This document shows positions 16,039 to 24,293 of a stretch of 45,060 nucleotides of DNA, one piece after another; the stretch's first letter is position 1, and the number at the start of each line of letters is the position of its first letter. The notes under the pieces were generated by a model. It did not search any database. It was not told where the DNA came from and saw only the letters and a list, made by a program, of their open reading frames with translations. Made by a program: the position numbers and the translations under genes. This DNA comes from an uncultured Muribaculaceae bacterium (lineage in GTDB: Bacteria > Bacteroidota > Bacteroidia > Bacteroidales > Muribaculaceae). The stretch spans positions 1 to 45,060 of the forward strand of contig CABUTS010000017.1 in the NCBI GenBank assembly GCA_902494515.1, written 5' to 3'.

Positions 16039-17346
16039 ATGGAAGATTTCAAAGAGGTATCCGAGAGCTACACCCTCCCCGAAGCAATCAAGGAAGCGCA
16101 GCGCTGCCTCCATTGCAAGGTTCCCGGGTGTAAGAAAGGATGCCCCATCAGCAACGATATCCCAGACTGGATTGCCGAACTTGCCCACGGCAACTTCGGC
16201 AACGCCATGCAGATTATCAACAACCGCAGCAACCTCCCCGCCGTCTGCTCCCGCGTATGCGGCCACGAACGGCAGTGCGAGGGTGGCTGCGTTCTCGGTA
16301 AGAAAGGGGAAGCCATGCACATCGGGCGCCTCGAACGCTTCGTCGCCGATTTCGACGCCGAAGCCGGATGGCGCCACGAAAACATCCCCGAGAAAACCCG
16401 CGGCAAAGTCGCCGTCATCGGCAGCGGCCCTGCCGGCCTGACCATCGCCGGTGACCTCTCGCGTCAGGGCTTCGCCGTGGAAATCTTCGAGATGGAACCC
16501 GAACCCGGCGGCATGCTGATGTTCGGTATTCCCGAATACCGACTGCCGAAGGAGGTTGTTCGCCGTGAAATCAAGAAGATCGAGAGCCTCGGCGTGGTAT
16601 TCCATCTCGGCACCACCATCGGTCCGGACCTCAACGTCGACCAGCTCTTCGCCGAGGGCTTCGACGCAATTTTCATGGGTACCGGCACCGGTGTCCCCAA
16701 ACGTCTCGACATACCCGGCATCGACCACATCGGTGTCCGCCAGGCCATCCGCTTCCTCCGCCGCGTCAGCCTCTATGAAAACGGGCTGATTGAACGTCGC
16801 GAGGTCATTGTCGGCACCGGCGACCGCGTGTTCGTCATCGGCTGCGGCAATACTGCCATGGACGCCGCCCGCTCGGCCCTCCGCATGGGCGCCTCCGAGG
16901 TCACCGTCGTCTACCACCGCACCATCGACCGTATGTCGGCGCTGAAAGCCGAATACGACGAGGCTGTGGCCGAAGGTGTCAAGTTCATGTGGGAGTCCTC
17001 GATTGTCAACATCGAGGGGGGCGACGGTCCGAAGCTGAAGTCCGTCACCATCCAGACCGGCGACAAGACCGTGACCCTCCCCGCCGAGCATGTCATCCAG
17101 GCCGTGGGGAGTGTCCCCGCCTCGCGCATTGTCTCCACTACCGACGGTATCGAAGTCGACGACCGCGGCTATGTGCTGACCCGCGAGAAACCCTACGGCA
17201 TGACTACCCGCAAGGGTGTCTTCGCCGGCGGCGACGTCACCAACCGCCCCGCCACGGTGGTTCACGCCATGGCCGACGCCAAGAAGGTCGCCGAAGGTAT
17301 CGCAGCCTACGTGGATGCAGTCAAACTCCTCAAATCAATCGATTAA
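16039..17346 (+). CDS. GltD-like FAD/NAD(P) oxidoreductase with Fe-S motifs
   Basis: A 435-residue flavoprotein related to the small subunit of glutamate synthase and to NfnL/SudA proteins. Two N-terminal Cys clusters (C23, C26, C31, C35 and C70, C74, C80, C84) would bind [4Fe-4S]. GSGPAGL begins the FAD fold near residue 128, GCGNTAMDAAR is the NAD(P) fold near 276, and GGDVTNRP closes the FAD site. No glutamate synthase large subunit is nearby, so a role in ammonia assimilation is not supported by context; it may feed or draw electrons for uronate catabolism, or be a stand-alone homotetrameric type. Substrate unknown. It starts 26 bases after the hairpin. Confidence 0.8.
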   Translation: MEDFKEVSESYTLPEAIKEAQRCLHCKVPGCKKGCPISNDIPDWIAELAHGNFGNAMQIINNRSNLPAVCSRVCGHERQCEGGCVLGKKGEAMHIGRLERFVADFDAEAGWRHENIPEKTRGKVAVIGSGPAGLTIAGDLSRQGFAVEIFEMEPEPGGMLMFGIPEYRLPKEVVRREIKKIESLGVVFHLGTTIGPDLNVDQLFAEGFDAIFMGTGTGVPKRLDIPGIDHIGVRQAIRFLRRVSLYENGLIERREVIVGTGDRVFVIGCGNTAMDAARSALRMGASEVTVVYHRTIDRMSALKAEYDEAVAEGVKFMWESSIVNIEGGDGPKLKSVTIQTGDKTVTLPAEHVIQAVGSVPASRIVSTTDGIEVDDRGYVLTREKPYGMTTRKGVFAGGDVTNRPATVVHAMADAKKVAEGIAAYVDAVKLLKSID

Positions 17347-17350
17347 CCAG

Positions 17351-17431
17351 AGCTACTTTAGCTAAAGTAGCTATCATAGCTAAATTAGCTAAAATAGCTA
17401 TGATAGCTAAAATAGCTAAGTCAGCTAAAAT
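17351..17431. repeat. 9-base tandem array before kduI
   Basis: Nine units of the type AGCTAAAAT, beginning at 17351. The first 22 bases form a perfect palindrome (17351-17372), and a perfect 15-base inverted pair lies around the AGCTATCAT and AGCTATGAT units (17368-17382 with 17395-17409). It sits 27 bases before the kduI start and just after the stop of the previous gene, and could fold into a family of alternative hairpins. Confidence 0.9.
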
Positions 17432-17458
17432 GCTAATCCAGCCAAACCCCAATAATTC

Positions 17459-18379
17459 ATGAAAAAGCAAATAATCCTCGCCCTTGCGGCAGCAGCTATC
17501 GCCATGACAGCCAATGCAGAAACCAAGTACACCATAATGCGCGCCTGTCACCCCGACGACGTCAAGCATTACGACACCGAGCAGCTCCGCTCCCACTTCA
17601 TGATGCCCACCGTCATGGAGGAGAATGTCATCAACCTCACCTACTCGATGTATGACCGTCTGATTTTCGGCGGCGTGGTCCCCACCCAGGTTGTGACACT
17701 CGAGACCATCGACCCCCTGAAGTCCGAATACTTCCTTGAGCGCCGCGAGCTCGGCGTGATCAACGTCGGCGGCGACGGTATCGTCAGCGTTGATGGCAAG
17801 GACTACGAACTCCACTTCAAGGATGCGCTCTACGTGGGCCGCGGCAACAAGAATGTGACCTTCCGCAGCAAGGACAACGCCAACCCGGCCCGGTTCTACC
17901 TCAACTCCACCACCGCCCACAAGGCTTACAAGACCCAGCTGATCACCATCGACGGCCGCAAGGGTTCCATCAAGGCCAACGTCCTCAAGGCCGGCAGCCT
18001 CGAGGAGAGCAACGACCGCGAAATCAACCAGCTCATCACCAACAATGTCCTCGAGGAGGGCCCCTGCCAGCTGCAGATGGGTCTGACCGAGCTTAAGCCC
18101 GGTTCGGTATGGAACACCATGCCCGCCCATACCCACGACCGCCGCGTCGAGGCTTACTTCTACTTCAACGTGCCTGCGAACAACGCCATTCTCCACCTCA
18201 TGGGCGAGCCCCAGGAGGAGCGCCTGATATGGCTCCACAACGAGCAGGCCGTGATGTCCCCCGAATGGTCGATCCACGCCGCTGCCGGTACCTCCAACTA
18301 CATGTTCATCTGGGGCATGGGTGGCGAAAACCTCGACTACGGCGACATGGACAAGGTCCAGTATCTCGACATGAAGTAA
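17459..18379 (+). CDS. kduI: 5-keto-4-deoxyuronate isomerase with signal peptide
   Basis: A 306-residue KduI, which isomerises 5-keto-4-deoxyuronate (DKI) to DKII. The cupin metal site is intact: H224 and H226 in MPAHTHD, E231 and H273 in SIHAAAG; the family opening HPDDVKHYDTEQLR begins at residue 31. Known KduI proteins are about 278 residues and cytosolic. Here the first 20 residues are a textbook signal peptide (MKK, hydrophobic Ala/Leu core, cut after TANA). A start at Met27 would restore the usual length, but the in-frame signal sequence is too good to be chance. Periplasmic action is therefore inferred, and would need the product to be imported. Confidence 0.92.
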   Translation: MKKQIILALAAAAIAMTANAETKYTIMRACHPDDVKHYDTEQLRSHFMMPTVMEENVINLTYSMYDRLIFGGVVPTQVVTLETIDPLKSEYFLERRELGVINVGGDGIVSVDGKDYELHFKDALYVGRGNKNVTFRSKDNANPARFYLNSTTAHKAYKTQLITIDGRKGSIKANVLKAGSLEESNDREINQLITNNVLEEGPCQLQMGLTELKPGSVWNTMPAHTHDRRVEAYFYFNVPANNAILHLMGEPQEERLIWLHNEQAVMSPEWSIHAAAGTSNYMFIWGMGGENLDYGDMDKVQYLDMK

Positions 18380-18410
18380 TCCCTGTATTGGCCCCTGCCA
18401 ATTCGTAAGG

Positions 18411-18427
18411 ACGTGCCTTTGGCACGT
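18411..18427. other. Small perfect hairpin before kdgK
   Basis: ACGTGCC-TTT-GGCACGT, a 7-bp perfect stem in the 100-base gap between kduI and kdgK. No T-run follows on the plus strand. Confidence 0.5.
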
Positions 18428-18479
18428 ATAATCCGTGAAGTATTCCATTGTTATCAAAAGAAATCAGAATATAAAAATC

Positions 18480-19499
18480 ATGAAAATTATCACATTAGGC
18501 GAAATCATGCTGCGCCTTTCACCCGAAGGCTGCAAGCGTTTCATGCAGGTCGACTCCTTCGATGTAATCTGGGGCGGCGGTGAAGCCAACGTTGCCGTCA
18601 GCTGTGCAAACTATGGTCACGATGCTTACTTTGTAAGCAAGCTCCCGACCCACGAAATCGGTCAGGCTGCCGTCAACGCCCTCCGTCGCTACGGCGTCCA
18701 CACCGACTTCATAGCCCGCGGCGGCGACCGTGTCGGCATCTACTACTGCGAGACCGGCGCTTCGATGCGTCCCTCCAAGGTCATCTACGACCGCGCCCAC
18801 TCGGCCATCGCCGAAGCTGACCCCGCAGACTTCGATTTCGACGCCATCATGGAGGGTGCCGACTGGTTCCACTGGAGCGGTATCACCCCCGCCATCTCCG
18901 ACAAGGCTGCCGAGCTGACCCGTCTGGCCTGCGAAGCCGCCAAACGTCACGGCGTCACCGTTTCCTGCGACCTCAACTTCCGCAAGAAGCTGTGGACCAG
19001 CCAGAAAGCCCAGAGCATCATGCGCCCGCTGATGAAATATGTCGACGTCTGCATCGGCAACGAAGAGGACGCCGAACTCTGCCTCGGCTTCAAGCCCGAA
19101 GCCGACGTCGAAGGTGGCAACACCGCAGCCGAAGGCTACAAGGGTATCTTCGCCGCCATGGCTAAGGAATTCGGCTTCAAGTATGTGGCTTCCACCCTCC
19201 GCGAGAGCTTCTCCGCCACTCACAACGGCTGGAAAGCCATGATTTACAACGGCAAGGAGTTCTACGAGAGCAAGCGCTACGACATCAACCCGATCATCGA
19301 CCGCGTAGGTGGTGGCGATTCCTTCTCCGGCGGTCTTATCCACGGCCTTCTGACCATGGAAACCCAGGGGGAAGCCCTCGAATTCGCAGTCGCAGCCTCC
19401 GCTCTGAAGCAGACCATCAACGGCGACTTCAACCTCGTCAGCGCCGCTGAGGTCGCAGCCCTCGCCGGCGGTTCCGCCAACGGCCGCGTCCAGCGCTAA
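18480..19499 (+). CDS. kdgK: 2-keto-3-deoxygluconate kinase (PfkB family)
   Basis: A 339-residue PfkB-type sugar kinase that makes 2-keto-3-deoxy-6-phosphogluconate (KDPG) with ATP. The family features are GEIMLRLSPEG at the N-terminus, the WGGGEANVAV substrate loop and the C-terminal signature DRVGGGDSFSGG, with the catalytic Asp. The open frame has 15 codons upstream; the family start MKIITLGEIM is at 18480. It lies between kduI and the GH51 gene in the same direction. Confidence 0.92.
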   Translation: MKIITLGEIMLRLSPEGCKRFMQVDSFDVIWGGGEANVAVSCANYGHDAYFVSKLPTHEIGQAAVNALRRYGVHTDFIARGGDRVGIYYCETGASMRPSKVIYDRAHSAIAEADPADFDFDAIMEGADWFHWSGITPAISDKAAELTRLACEAAKRHGVTVSCDLNFRKKLWTSQKAQSIMRPLMKYVDVCIGNEEDAELCLGFKPEADVEGGNTAAEGYKGIFAAMAKEFGFKYVASTLRESFSATHNGWKAMIYNGKEFYESKRYDINPIIDRVGGGDSFSGGLIHGLLTMETQGEALEFAVAASALKQTINGDFNLVSAAEVAALAGGSANGRVQR

Positions 19500-19563
19500 T
19501 CGCCCGCAGCCCGGCGGTTGCCTTCAAGCCCGTTCGTGGCTGAAAATCATTCTTTCGTTCTGT

Positions 19564-19585
19564 TATCGCGCGTGCTCGCGCGATA
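19564..19585. other. Perfect 9-bp hairpin before GH51
   Basis: TATCGCGCG-TGCT-CGCGCGATA, followed by GCTCAACC and no T-run. It is one of several different stem-loops that occupy the gaps of this operon. Confidence 0.55.
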
Positions 19586-19610
19586 GCTCAACCGTTTGAA
19601 ACTTAATCCG

Positions 19611-22124
19611 ATGAAAAAAATTCTGCGGAATATCGCAGCAGTCCTGACTGCGGGGGCCGTCGCTTCCTCAGTCGGGGCTTTTGCGCAAAATCCGGCCGAC
19701 GGTGCCAAGCAAAAAACCGATTCGGTCGACGTGTTTGCCTATATCCTCGGCCCCGGCGACGGCGGCCTGAGAATTGCCTTTGACGACAACGGCGTCTGGC
19801 GCCCGGTAGGCGGGGGCAACGGCATCGAGCTGGTGAAATCTGACTTCGGTGCCTGGGGTTCCCACAAGAAAATGTATGAGCCGGTGCTTTACCGCACCCC
19901 GCAGGGGTGGCGGTGTCTCTGGTGGGTCAGCGACCGCCGCGAAACCGTGGCGTCGGCCGACTCTCCCGACCTCATGCACTGGAAGCCGCAGCGTTACGCC
20001 AACAAAAAGGACGCTGCCGGTTTCATGGATCCGTCGATGAAGCCGGCCACGGCTGCCACCGAAACCGTCAACGTCAAGCAGTACACCGGCGGTATCGTGC
20101 GTCTTTCGCGCCCGGAGTTTCTTGAACTGCAGGCTTTTGCGTTGCAGTCCGAGGCTGAATACCGGCGCAACGGCGAGCGGCTGACCGACGATGCCGCGAA
20201 CCCCGCGCTGAGTCTACCGGTAACCCTGACGGCCCGCCGCAGCTCTCAGCCCGCAATGGCCGTAAGTCCGCACTTGTTCGGAATTTTCTTCGAGGATATC
20301 AACTACGGAACCGACGGCGGCCTGTACGCCGAACTGCTCCAGAACCGTGACTTCGAATACCTGAAAGGGGAGGGGCGTGCCGAAGGCTGGGGGCCGACCT
20401 ACGCCTGGACCCTGACCGACGCCAAGGGGAACGCGTTCGAGCCGTTCATTGCCACTGAGTCCCCGGTCCATCCCAACAATCCCCACTACCTTTCAATCAT
20501 CCCCGGAGCCTCGAAACTCCTGCTGACCAACAGCGGTTTCGACGGCATATCGCTGAAGAAAGGGGAGACTTACACCCTGTCGCTCTTCGTCCGCATCTCC
20601 GGCGGCAAACCTGCCACACTTCGCGCCGACCTTATCAAAAAGGGAAAATCGGTCGGCTCGGCCACTGTTGAAATCGGCGGTGAAGAGAGTGGCAAAAATG
20701 GCGGCTGGAGCAAGGTTACCGCCGAAATCAAGGCGAAAGCCTCGGTTTCCGGCGCTGAACTGCGGCTGACCATCCCGAAGGACACCGGCATGGACCTCGA
20801 TATGGTGTCGCTCTTCCCGCGGAACACCTGGAAGGGGCGGCCCAACGGACTGCGGCCCGACCTGGCGTCGGTGCTTGACAGCATCCATCCGCGCTTCGTC
20901 CGTTTCCCCGGCGGCTGTGTGGCCCACGGCAACGGTATCGACAATATCTATGACTGGAAGGGGAGCATCGGTCCGCTCGAATCGCGCAAACCGATACGCA
21001 ACCTCTGGGGCTACCACCAGACCCGCGGTCTCGGATTCCATGAGTTCTTCGAATTCTGCGAGGATCTGGGCGCCGAACCGCTGCCGGTGCTTGCCGCCGG
21101 TGTGCCCTGCCAGAACAGCTGGACTCCGGCCCACTGCTCGGTCGATGAGAATACATCCTGCGGCCAGCAGGGGGGCATCCCGATGGAGGAGATGCCCGCC
21201 TACATCCAGGACATCCTCGACCTCGTGGAGTATGCCAATGGCCCGGCTGACTCGGAGTGGGGCGCCAGACGTGCCGCCGCCGGACATCCCGAACCGTTCA
21301 ACCTGAAGTTTCTCGGAATCGGCAACGAAGACCTGATTTCCGACCTGTTCAAGGAGCGTTTCAGGATGATCTACGACGCTGTTACCGCAGCATATCCCGA
21401 CATCAAGGTGGTAGGCACCGCAGGCCCCTTCTATCAGGGCTCCGACTACGAGGAAGGGTGGCGCTTCGCCCGCAGCCTGAACGTGCCGCTGGTCGACGAG
21501 CACTACTACGTGTCGCCCGGCTGGTTCATCAACCACCGCGACTTCTACGACGGCTATCCCCGCGGCGGCTCCGACGTCTATCTCGGGGAGTATGCCTCGC
21601 ACGTCCCGGGACGTAAGAACAACATCGAGACGGCCCTCTCCGTTGCACTTTATCTCACTGATATCGAGCGCAACAGCGACGTCGTGAAGATGACCACCTA
21701 CGCCCCGCTGCTGGCCAAGAAGGACCACACCCAGTGGAACCCCGACATGATCTACTTCGACAATGACAGCATCCGCCTGACCCCGGACTACTACGTGCAG
21801 AAACTTTTCGGCGCCAACCAGGCCGACGAGTACCTGCCGATGACCCTGAGTTTCGACACCCTGAATCCCGAAGGGGTGCGCCGGGTAGGTTATTCCGCCA
21901 TGCGCGACAGCCGGACCGGGGATGTGATCCTGAAGATGGTGAACCTGCTCCCGACGTCGGTCACCGTAGATCAGGAATACCGCGGCCAGGCGCTGCGCAC
22001 CCTCCTCTCCGGCACTCCGGAGGATGAAACCGCCGCTCCGGTCAGCGAAACCGTTGTTGTCGACGGCGCCGTTAAGCTCCCCCCGTATTCCCTTTCGGTC
22101 TATCGTTTCAAAAATCAGAAATGA
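19611..22124 (+). CDS. GH51 alpha-L-arabinofuranosidase with N-terminal propeller-like segment
   Basis: An 837-residue exported enzyme. Signal peptide 1-25. Residues about 35-150 resemble one or two blades of a GH43-type propeller (MYEPVLYRTPQGWRCLWWVS and SPDLMHWKPQ) and are not part of normal GH51. The GH51 part begins near residue 205 with SPHLFGIFFEDINYG, contains a carbohydrate-binding-like beta-sandwich (about 255-400), then the catalytic barrel with HPRFVRFPGG, acid/base E573 in GIGNEDL and nucleophile E660 in YLGEYAS, and a C-terminal beta domain. It removes alpha-L-arabinofuranosyl residues from arabinan or arabinogalactan, feeding the araBAD set. The five codons before MKKIL do not improve the signal, so the start is 19611. 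Confidence 0.9.
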   Translation: MKKILRNIAAVLTAGAVASSVGAFAQNPADGAKQKTDSVDVFAYILGPGDGGLRIAFDDNGVWRPVGGGNGIELVKSDFGAWGSHKKMYEPVLYRTPQGWRCLWWVSDRRETVASADSPDLMHWKPQRYANKKDAAGFMDPSMKPATAATETVNVKQYTGGIVRLSRPEFLELQAFALQSEAEYRRNGERLTDDAANPALSLPVTLTARRSSQPAMAVSPHLFGIFFEDINYGTDGGLYAELLQNRDFEYLKGEGRAEGWGPTYAWTLTDAKGNAFEPFIATESPVHPNNPHYLSIIPGASKLLLTNSGFDGISLKKGETYTLSLFVRISGGKPATLRADLIKKGKSVGSATVEIGGEESGKNGGWSKVTAEIKAKASVSGAELRLTIPKDTGMDLDMVSLFPRNTWKGRPNGLRPDLASVLDSIHPRFVRFPGGCVAHGNGIDNIYDWKGSIGPLESRKPIRNLWGYHQTRGLGFHEFFEFCEDLGAEPLPVLAAGVPCQNSWTPAHCSVDENTSCGQQGGIPMEEMPAYIQDILDLVEYANGPADSEWGARRAAAGHPEPFNLKFLGIGNEDLISDLFKERFRMIYDAVTAAYPDIKVVGTAGPFYQGSDYEEGWRFARSLNVPLVDEHYYVSPGWFINHRDFYDGYPRGGSDVYLGEYASHVPGRKNNIETALSVALYLTDIERNSDVVKMTTYAPLLAKKDHTQWNPDMIYFDNDSIRLTPDYYVQKLFGANQADEYLPMTLSFDTLNPEGVRRVGYSAMRDSRTGDVILKMVNLLPTSVTVDQEYRGQALRTLLSGTPEDETAAPVSETVVVDGAVKLPPYSLSVYRFKNQK

Positions 22125-22193
22125 TTCAGACCCCGATATAAATCGGCAATGCCCCCCAGCATTAATCAGAAATAGTTAAAATCCTTACATAAA

Positions 22194-22850
22194 ATGGCTA
22201 TATTCAAGAAATTGGAGGTGCTCGTGAAGATGAACGAAGCACCTGTTGTCCCTGTTTTCTACCATAAGGACGCCAAGACCGCTTGCGCTGTGGTCAAGGC
22301 TTGCTACGACGGCGGTATACGCTGCTTCGAGTTCACTAACCGCGGCGACTTCGCTCATGAAGTCTTCGCCGAGGTGGTGAAATTCGCTGCTAAGGAATGT
22401 CCCGAAATGGCAGTCGGCGTCGGCTCCGTCGTTGACCCCGGCACCGCTTCGCTCTACATGCAGCTCGGCGCCTGCTTCGTGGTCGGCCCGCTGTTCAACC
22501 CCGAAGTCGCCAAGGTCTGCAACCGTCGCCAGGTGCCCTACGTTCCCGGCTGCGGCAGCGTCACCGAGGTGGGCTACGCCCAGGAAGCCGGCTGCGAAGT
22601 CTGCAAGGTATTCCCCGGCGATGTCCTCGGCCCGAAATTCGTCAAGGGGCTCAAGGCGCCCATGCCCTGGTCCAAAATCATGGTCACCGGCGGCGTAGAA
22701 CCCACCGCCGAGAACCTCAGCAGCTGGAAGGCTGCCGGCACAGACTTCGTAGGTATGGGCTCCAAGCTCTTCCCGAAGGATAAAGTCGCTGCCGAAGACT
22801 GGCAGTATGTCGCCGACAAGTGCCGCGAAGCCCTCGCCGCTTTCAAGTAA
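22194..22850 (+). CDS. kdgA: KDPG aldolase
   Basis: A 218-residue class I aldolase splitting 2-keto-3-deoxy-6-phosphogluconate to pyruvate and glyceraldehyde-3-phosphate in the cytosol. The catalytic Glu lies in EFTNRG (E46) and the Schiff-base Lys in CKVFPGDVLGP (K138); GVGSVVDPGTA and VTGGV complete the phosphate and substrate site. It closes the DKI-DKII-KDG-KDPG pathway encoded upstream and is the last gene of the rightward operon. The gap before it (22125-22193) contains only a minor stem. Confidence 0.92.
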   Translation: MAIFKKLEVLVKMNEAPVVPVFYHKDAKTACAVVKACYDGGIRCFEFTNRGDFAHEVFAEVVKFAAKECPEMAVGVGSVVDPGTASLYMQLGACFVVGPLFNPEVAKVCNRRQVPYVPGCGSVTEVGYAQEAGCEVCKVFPGDVLGPKFVKGLKAPMPWSKIMVTGGVEPTAENLSSWKAAGTDFVGMGSKLFPKDKVAAEDWQYVADKCREALAAFK

Positions 22851-22897
22851 ACTGCTTTCAGGTAAGATTGGTTGAGATTACCCTCATAAAACTAATT

Positions 22898-22931
22898 ACT
22901 GCCCGACTCCGCGACTGCGTGGCCGGGCAGT
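22898..22931 (+). terminator. Stem-loop after kdgA
   Basis: ACTGCCCG (22898-22905) pairs with CGGGCAGT (22924-22931), with a GC-rich loop that can pair further. ATGATTTATTGGTTT follows, so T-rich but not a clean T-run. Probably the end of the uronate operon. The rest of the 354-base gap to 23204 holds the next promoter and no gene that I can support. Confidence 0.55.
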
Positions 22932-23060
22932 ATGATTTATTGGTTTGTCAGTCTTTTCAGGAGGGGGTGGCGGAGAGGATGAAATCAGCGGCGGCTCGTC
23001 AGTAAAAGGGGGTGGTTGATGGAAAAATCCGATAAAATCATAAAAGAAATTCAAAAGAGG

Positions 23061-23091
23061 TTGCTGATTCTGTAGAAAATTTGTAACTTTG
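23061..23091 (+). promoter_or_regulatory. Promoter of the FHA/kinase cluster
   Basis: -33 TTG at 23061-23063, exactly 20 bases, then -7 TAACTTTG at 23084-23091. This is a near-ideal Bacteroidetes housekeeping promoter. The leader to the first ATG is about 105 bases. No other strong promoter is seen until the tRNA, so the eight genes may be one transcription unit. Confidence 0.8.
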
Positions 23092-23204
23092 TAATGTTGA
23101 AGAGATTGTGTTAACTTAAATTTCGTTGCGAATAACGTGGCGGATGCAGTTAAATTAAATAATCTTTCAGCGCAAATATTGTAACCTCTTTTCGAATCCT
23201 CGAT

Positions 23205-24275
23205 ATGAAATGCAAAAACTGTAACTGGCCTAACCGCCCGAATGAAAAAGTGTGTGTCAAGTGTGGTGCTCCGCTGACCGAAGATGCTCCCGGCCCCAAG
23301 GCTCCCGAACCTCCGATTCCGATGTGTGGGCCTCAGGGTCCGATGGGCCCGCAAGGTCCGATGGGTGGTCCGATGGGCGATCCGCAAGGTCCGATGGGCC
23401 CGCAGCCCGGCAATATGCCTCACGCTCCCAAGGGTGGTGTCGGCACAATGCCCCTGACCGGCGCAACTCCTGTGCCTCCTGCCGCCCCCGTCCCGGGAGC
23501 AGGTCCGATGCCCGGCGGTATGCCCGGCGGCGCACCCCGCGGTCCTCTGGGTCCGATGGGTCAGCCTCAGGGTCCTCAGGGTCCGATGGGACAGCCTGGC
23601 GGTGCTCCCTATCGCCCGTCGAACATGTGCCCCCGTTGCAGCTATCCTTTGCGTCCCGGCATGACCGAGTGCCCCAACTGCCATCTTGCGCTGACTCCCG
23701 TTCAACCCGCTCAGCCGCAGCAGCCCCGTCCGGCTCAGCCTCAGCCTGTACAGCCGCAGCAGCCTCGTCCCGCGCAGCCTCAGCCCGTGCAGCCGCAGCA
23801 GCCCCGTCCCGCGCAGCCTCAGCAGCCCGCTCAGCCGCGCCCGCAAGGTCCGCTGGCCAATTCCGGCCATCAGCCTACAGTGGTAGGGCTCCCCGGCGCC
23901 ACACCTGCCGCCAACCCCGCCGCTCCCAAGGCCGCACACCGCGCTACGGTGAATATCTACACCGCTCCCGTGTTCGAGGATACCCCGAAGTTCTCCATCT
24001 CCCCGGTGGCCCGTCTGAATGAAACCAACGTCCCCAAGGCGCTCGATTTCGAAGGCACCGAAGCTATCCTGAACCGCGCCAACACCGACCCCGAAAACCT
24101 CTCGATCACCTCGCGCCAGCAGGCTGCCATCTCGCGCCGCGGCAACAAGTGGGTGATTACCGATATGTCGGACCAGAAGACCACGTTCGTACGCCCCTCG
24201 CGCGAAGGTGTCGAACTCCACGACGGCGACGTCATCCTGCTGGGCAACCGCATGTTTATCTTCCACGAAAAATAA
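23205..24275 (+). CDS. Zinc-ribbon, collagen-like/Pro-Gln linker, FHA-like protein
   Basis: A 356-residue, probably cytosolic protein. Zinc ribbon 1 uses C3, C6, C17 and C20; residues 41-133 are low-complexity with repeated GPQGPM/GPMG triplets; zinc ribbon 2 uses C142, C145, C156 and C159; residues 165-207 contain a 13-residue PVQPQQPRPAQPQ repeat (39-base DNA repeat, 23697-23825); residues about 270-356 look like a divergent FHA domain (SRRGNKWVITD, then HDGDVILLGNRMFIF). FHA domains bind phosphothreonine peptides. As first gene before a kinase it may be an adaptor or kinase substrate. I do not recognise a named family; the FHA call is from the C-terminal pattern only. Confidence 0.75.
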   Translation: MKCKNCNWPNRPNEKVCVKCGAPLTEDAPGPKAPEPPIPMCGPQGPMGPQGPMGGPMGDPQGPMGPQPGNMPHAPKGGVGTMPLTGATPVPPAAPVPGAGPMPGGMPGGAPRGPLGPMGQPQGPQGPMGQPGGAPYRPSNMCPRCSYPLRPGMTECPNCHLALTPVQPAQPQQPRPAQPQPVQPQQPRPAQPQPVQPQQPRPAQPQQPAQPRPQGPLANSGHQPTVVGLPGATPAANPAAPKAAHRATVNIYTAPVFEDTPKFSISPVARLNETNVPKALDFEGTEAILNRANTDPENLSITSRQQAAISRRGNKWVITDMSDQKTTFVRPSREGVELHDGDVILLGNRMFIFHEK

Positions 24276-24293
24276 AATTTTTCCCTGAACCCA

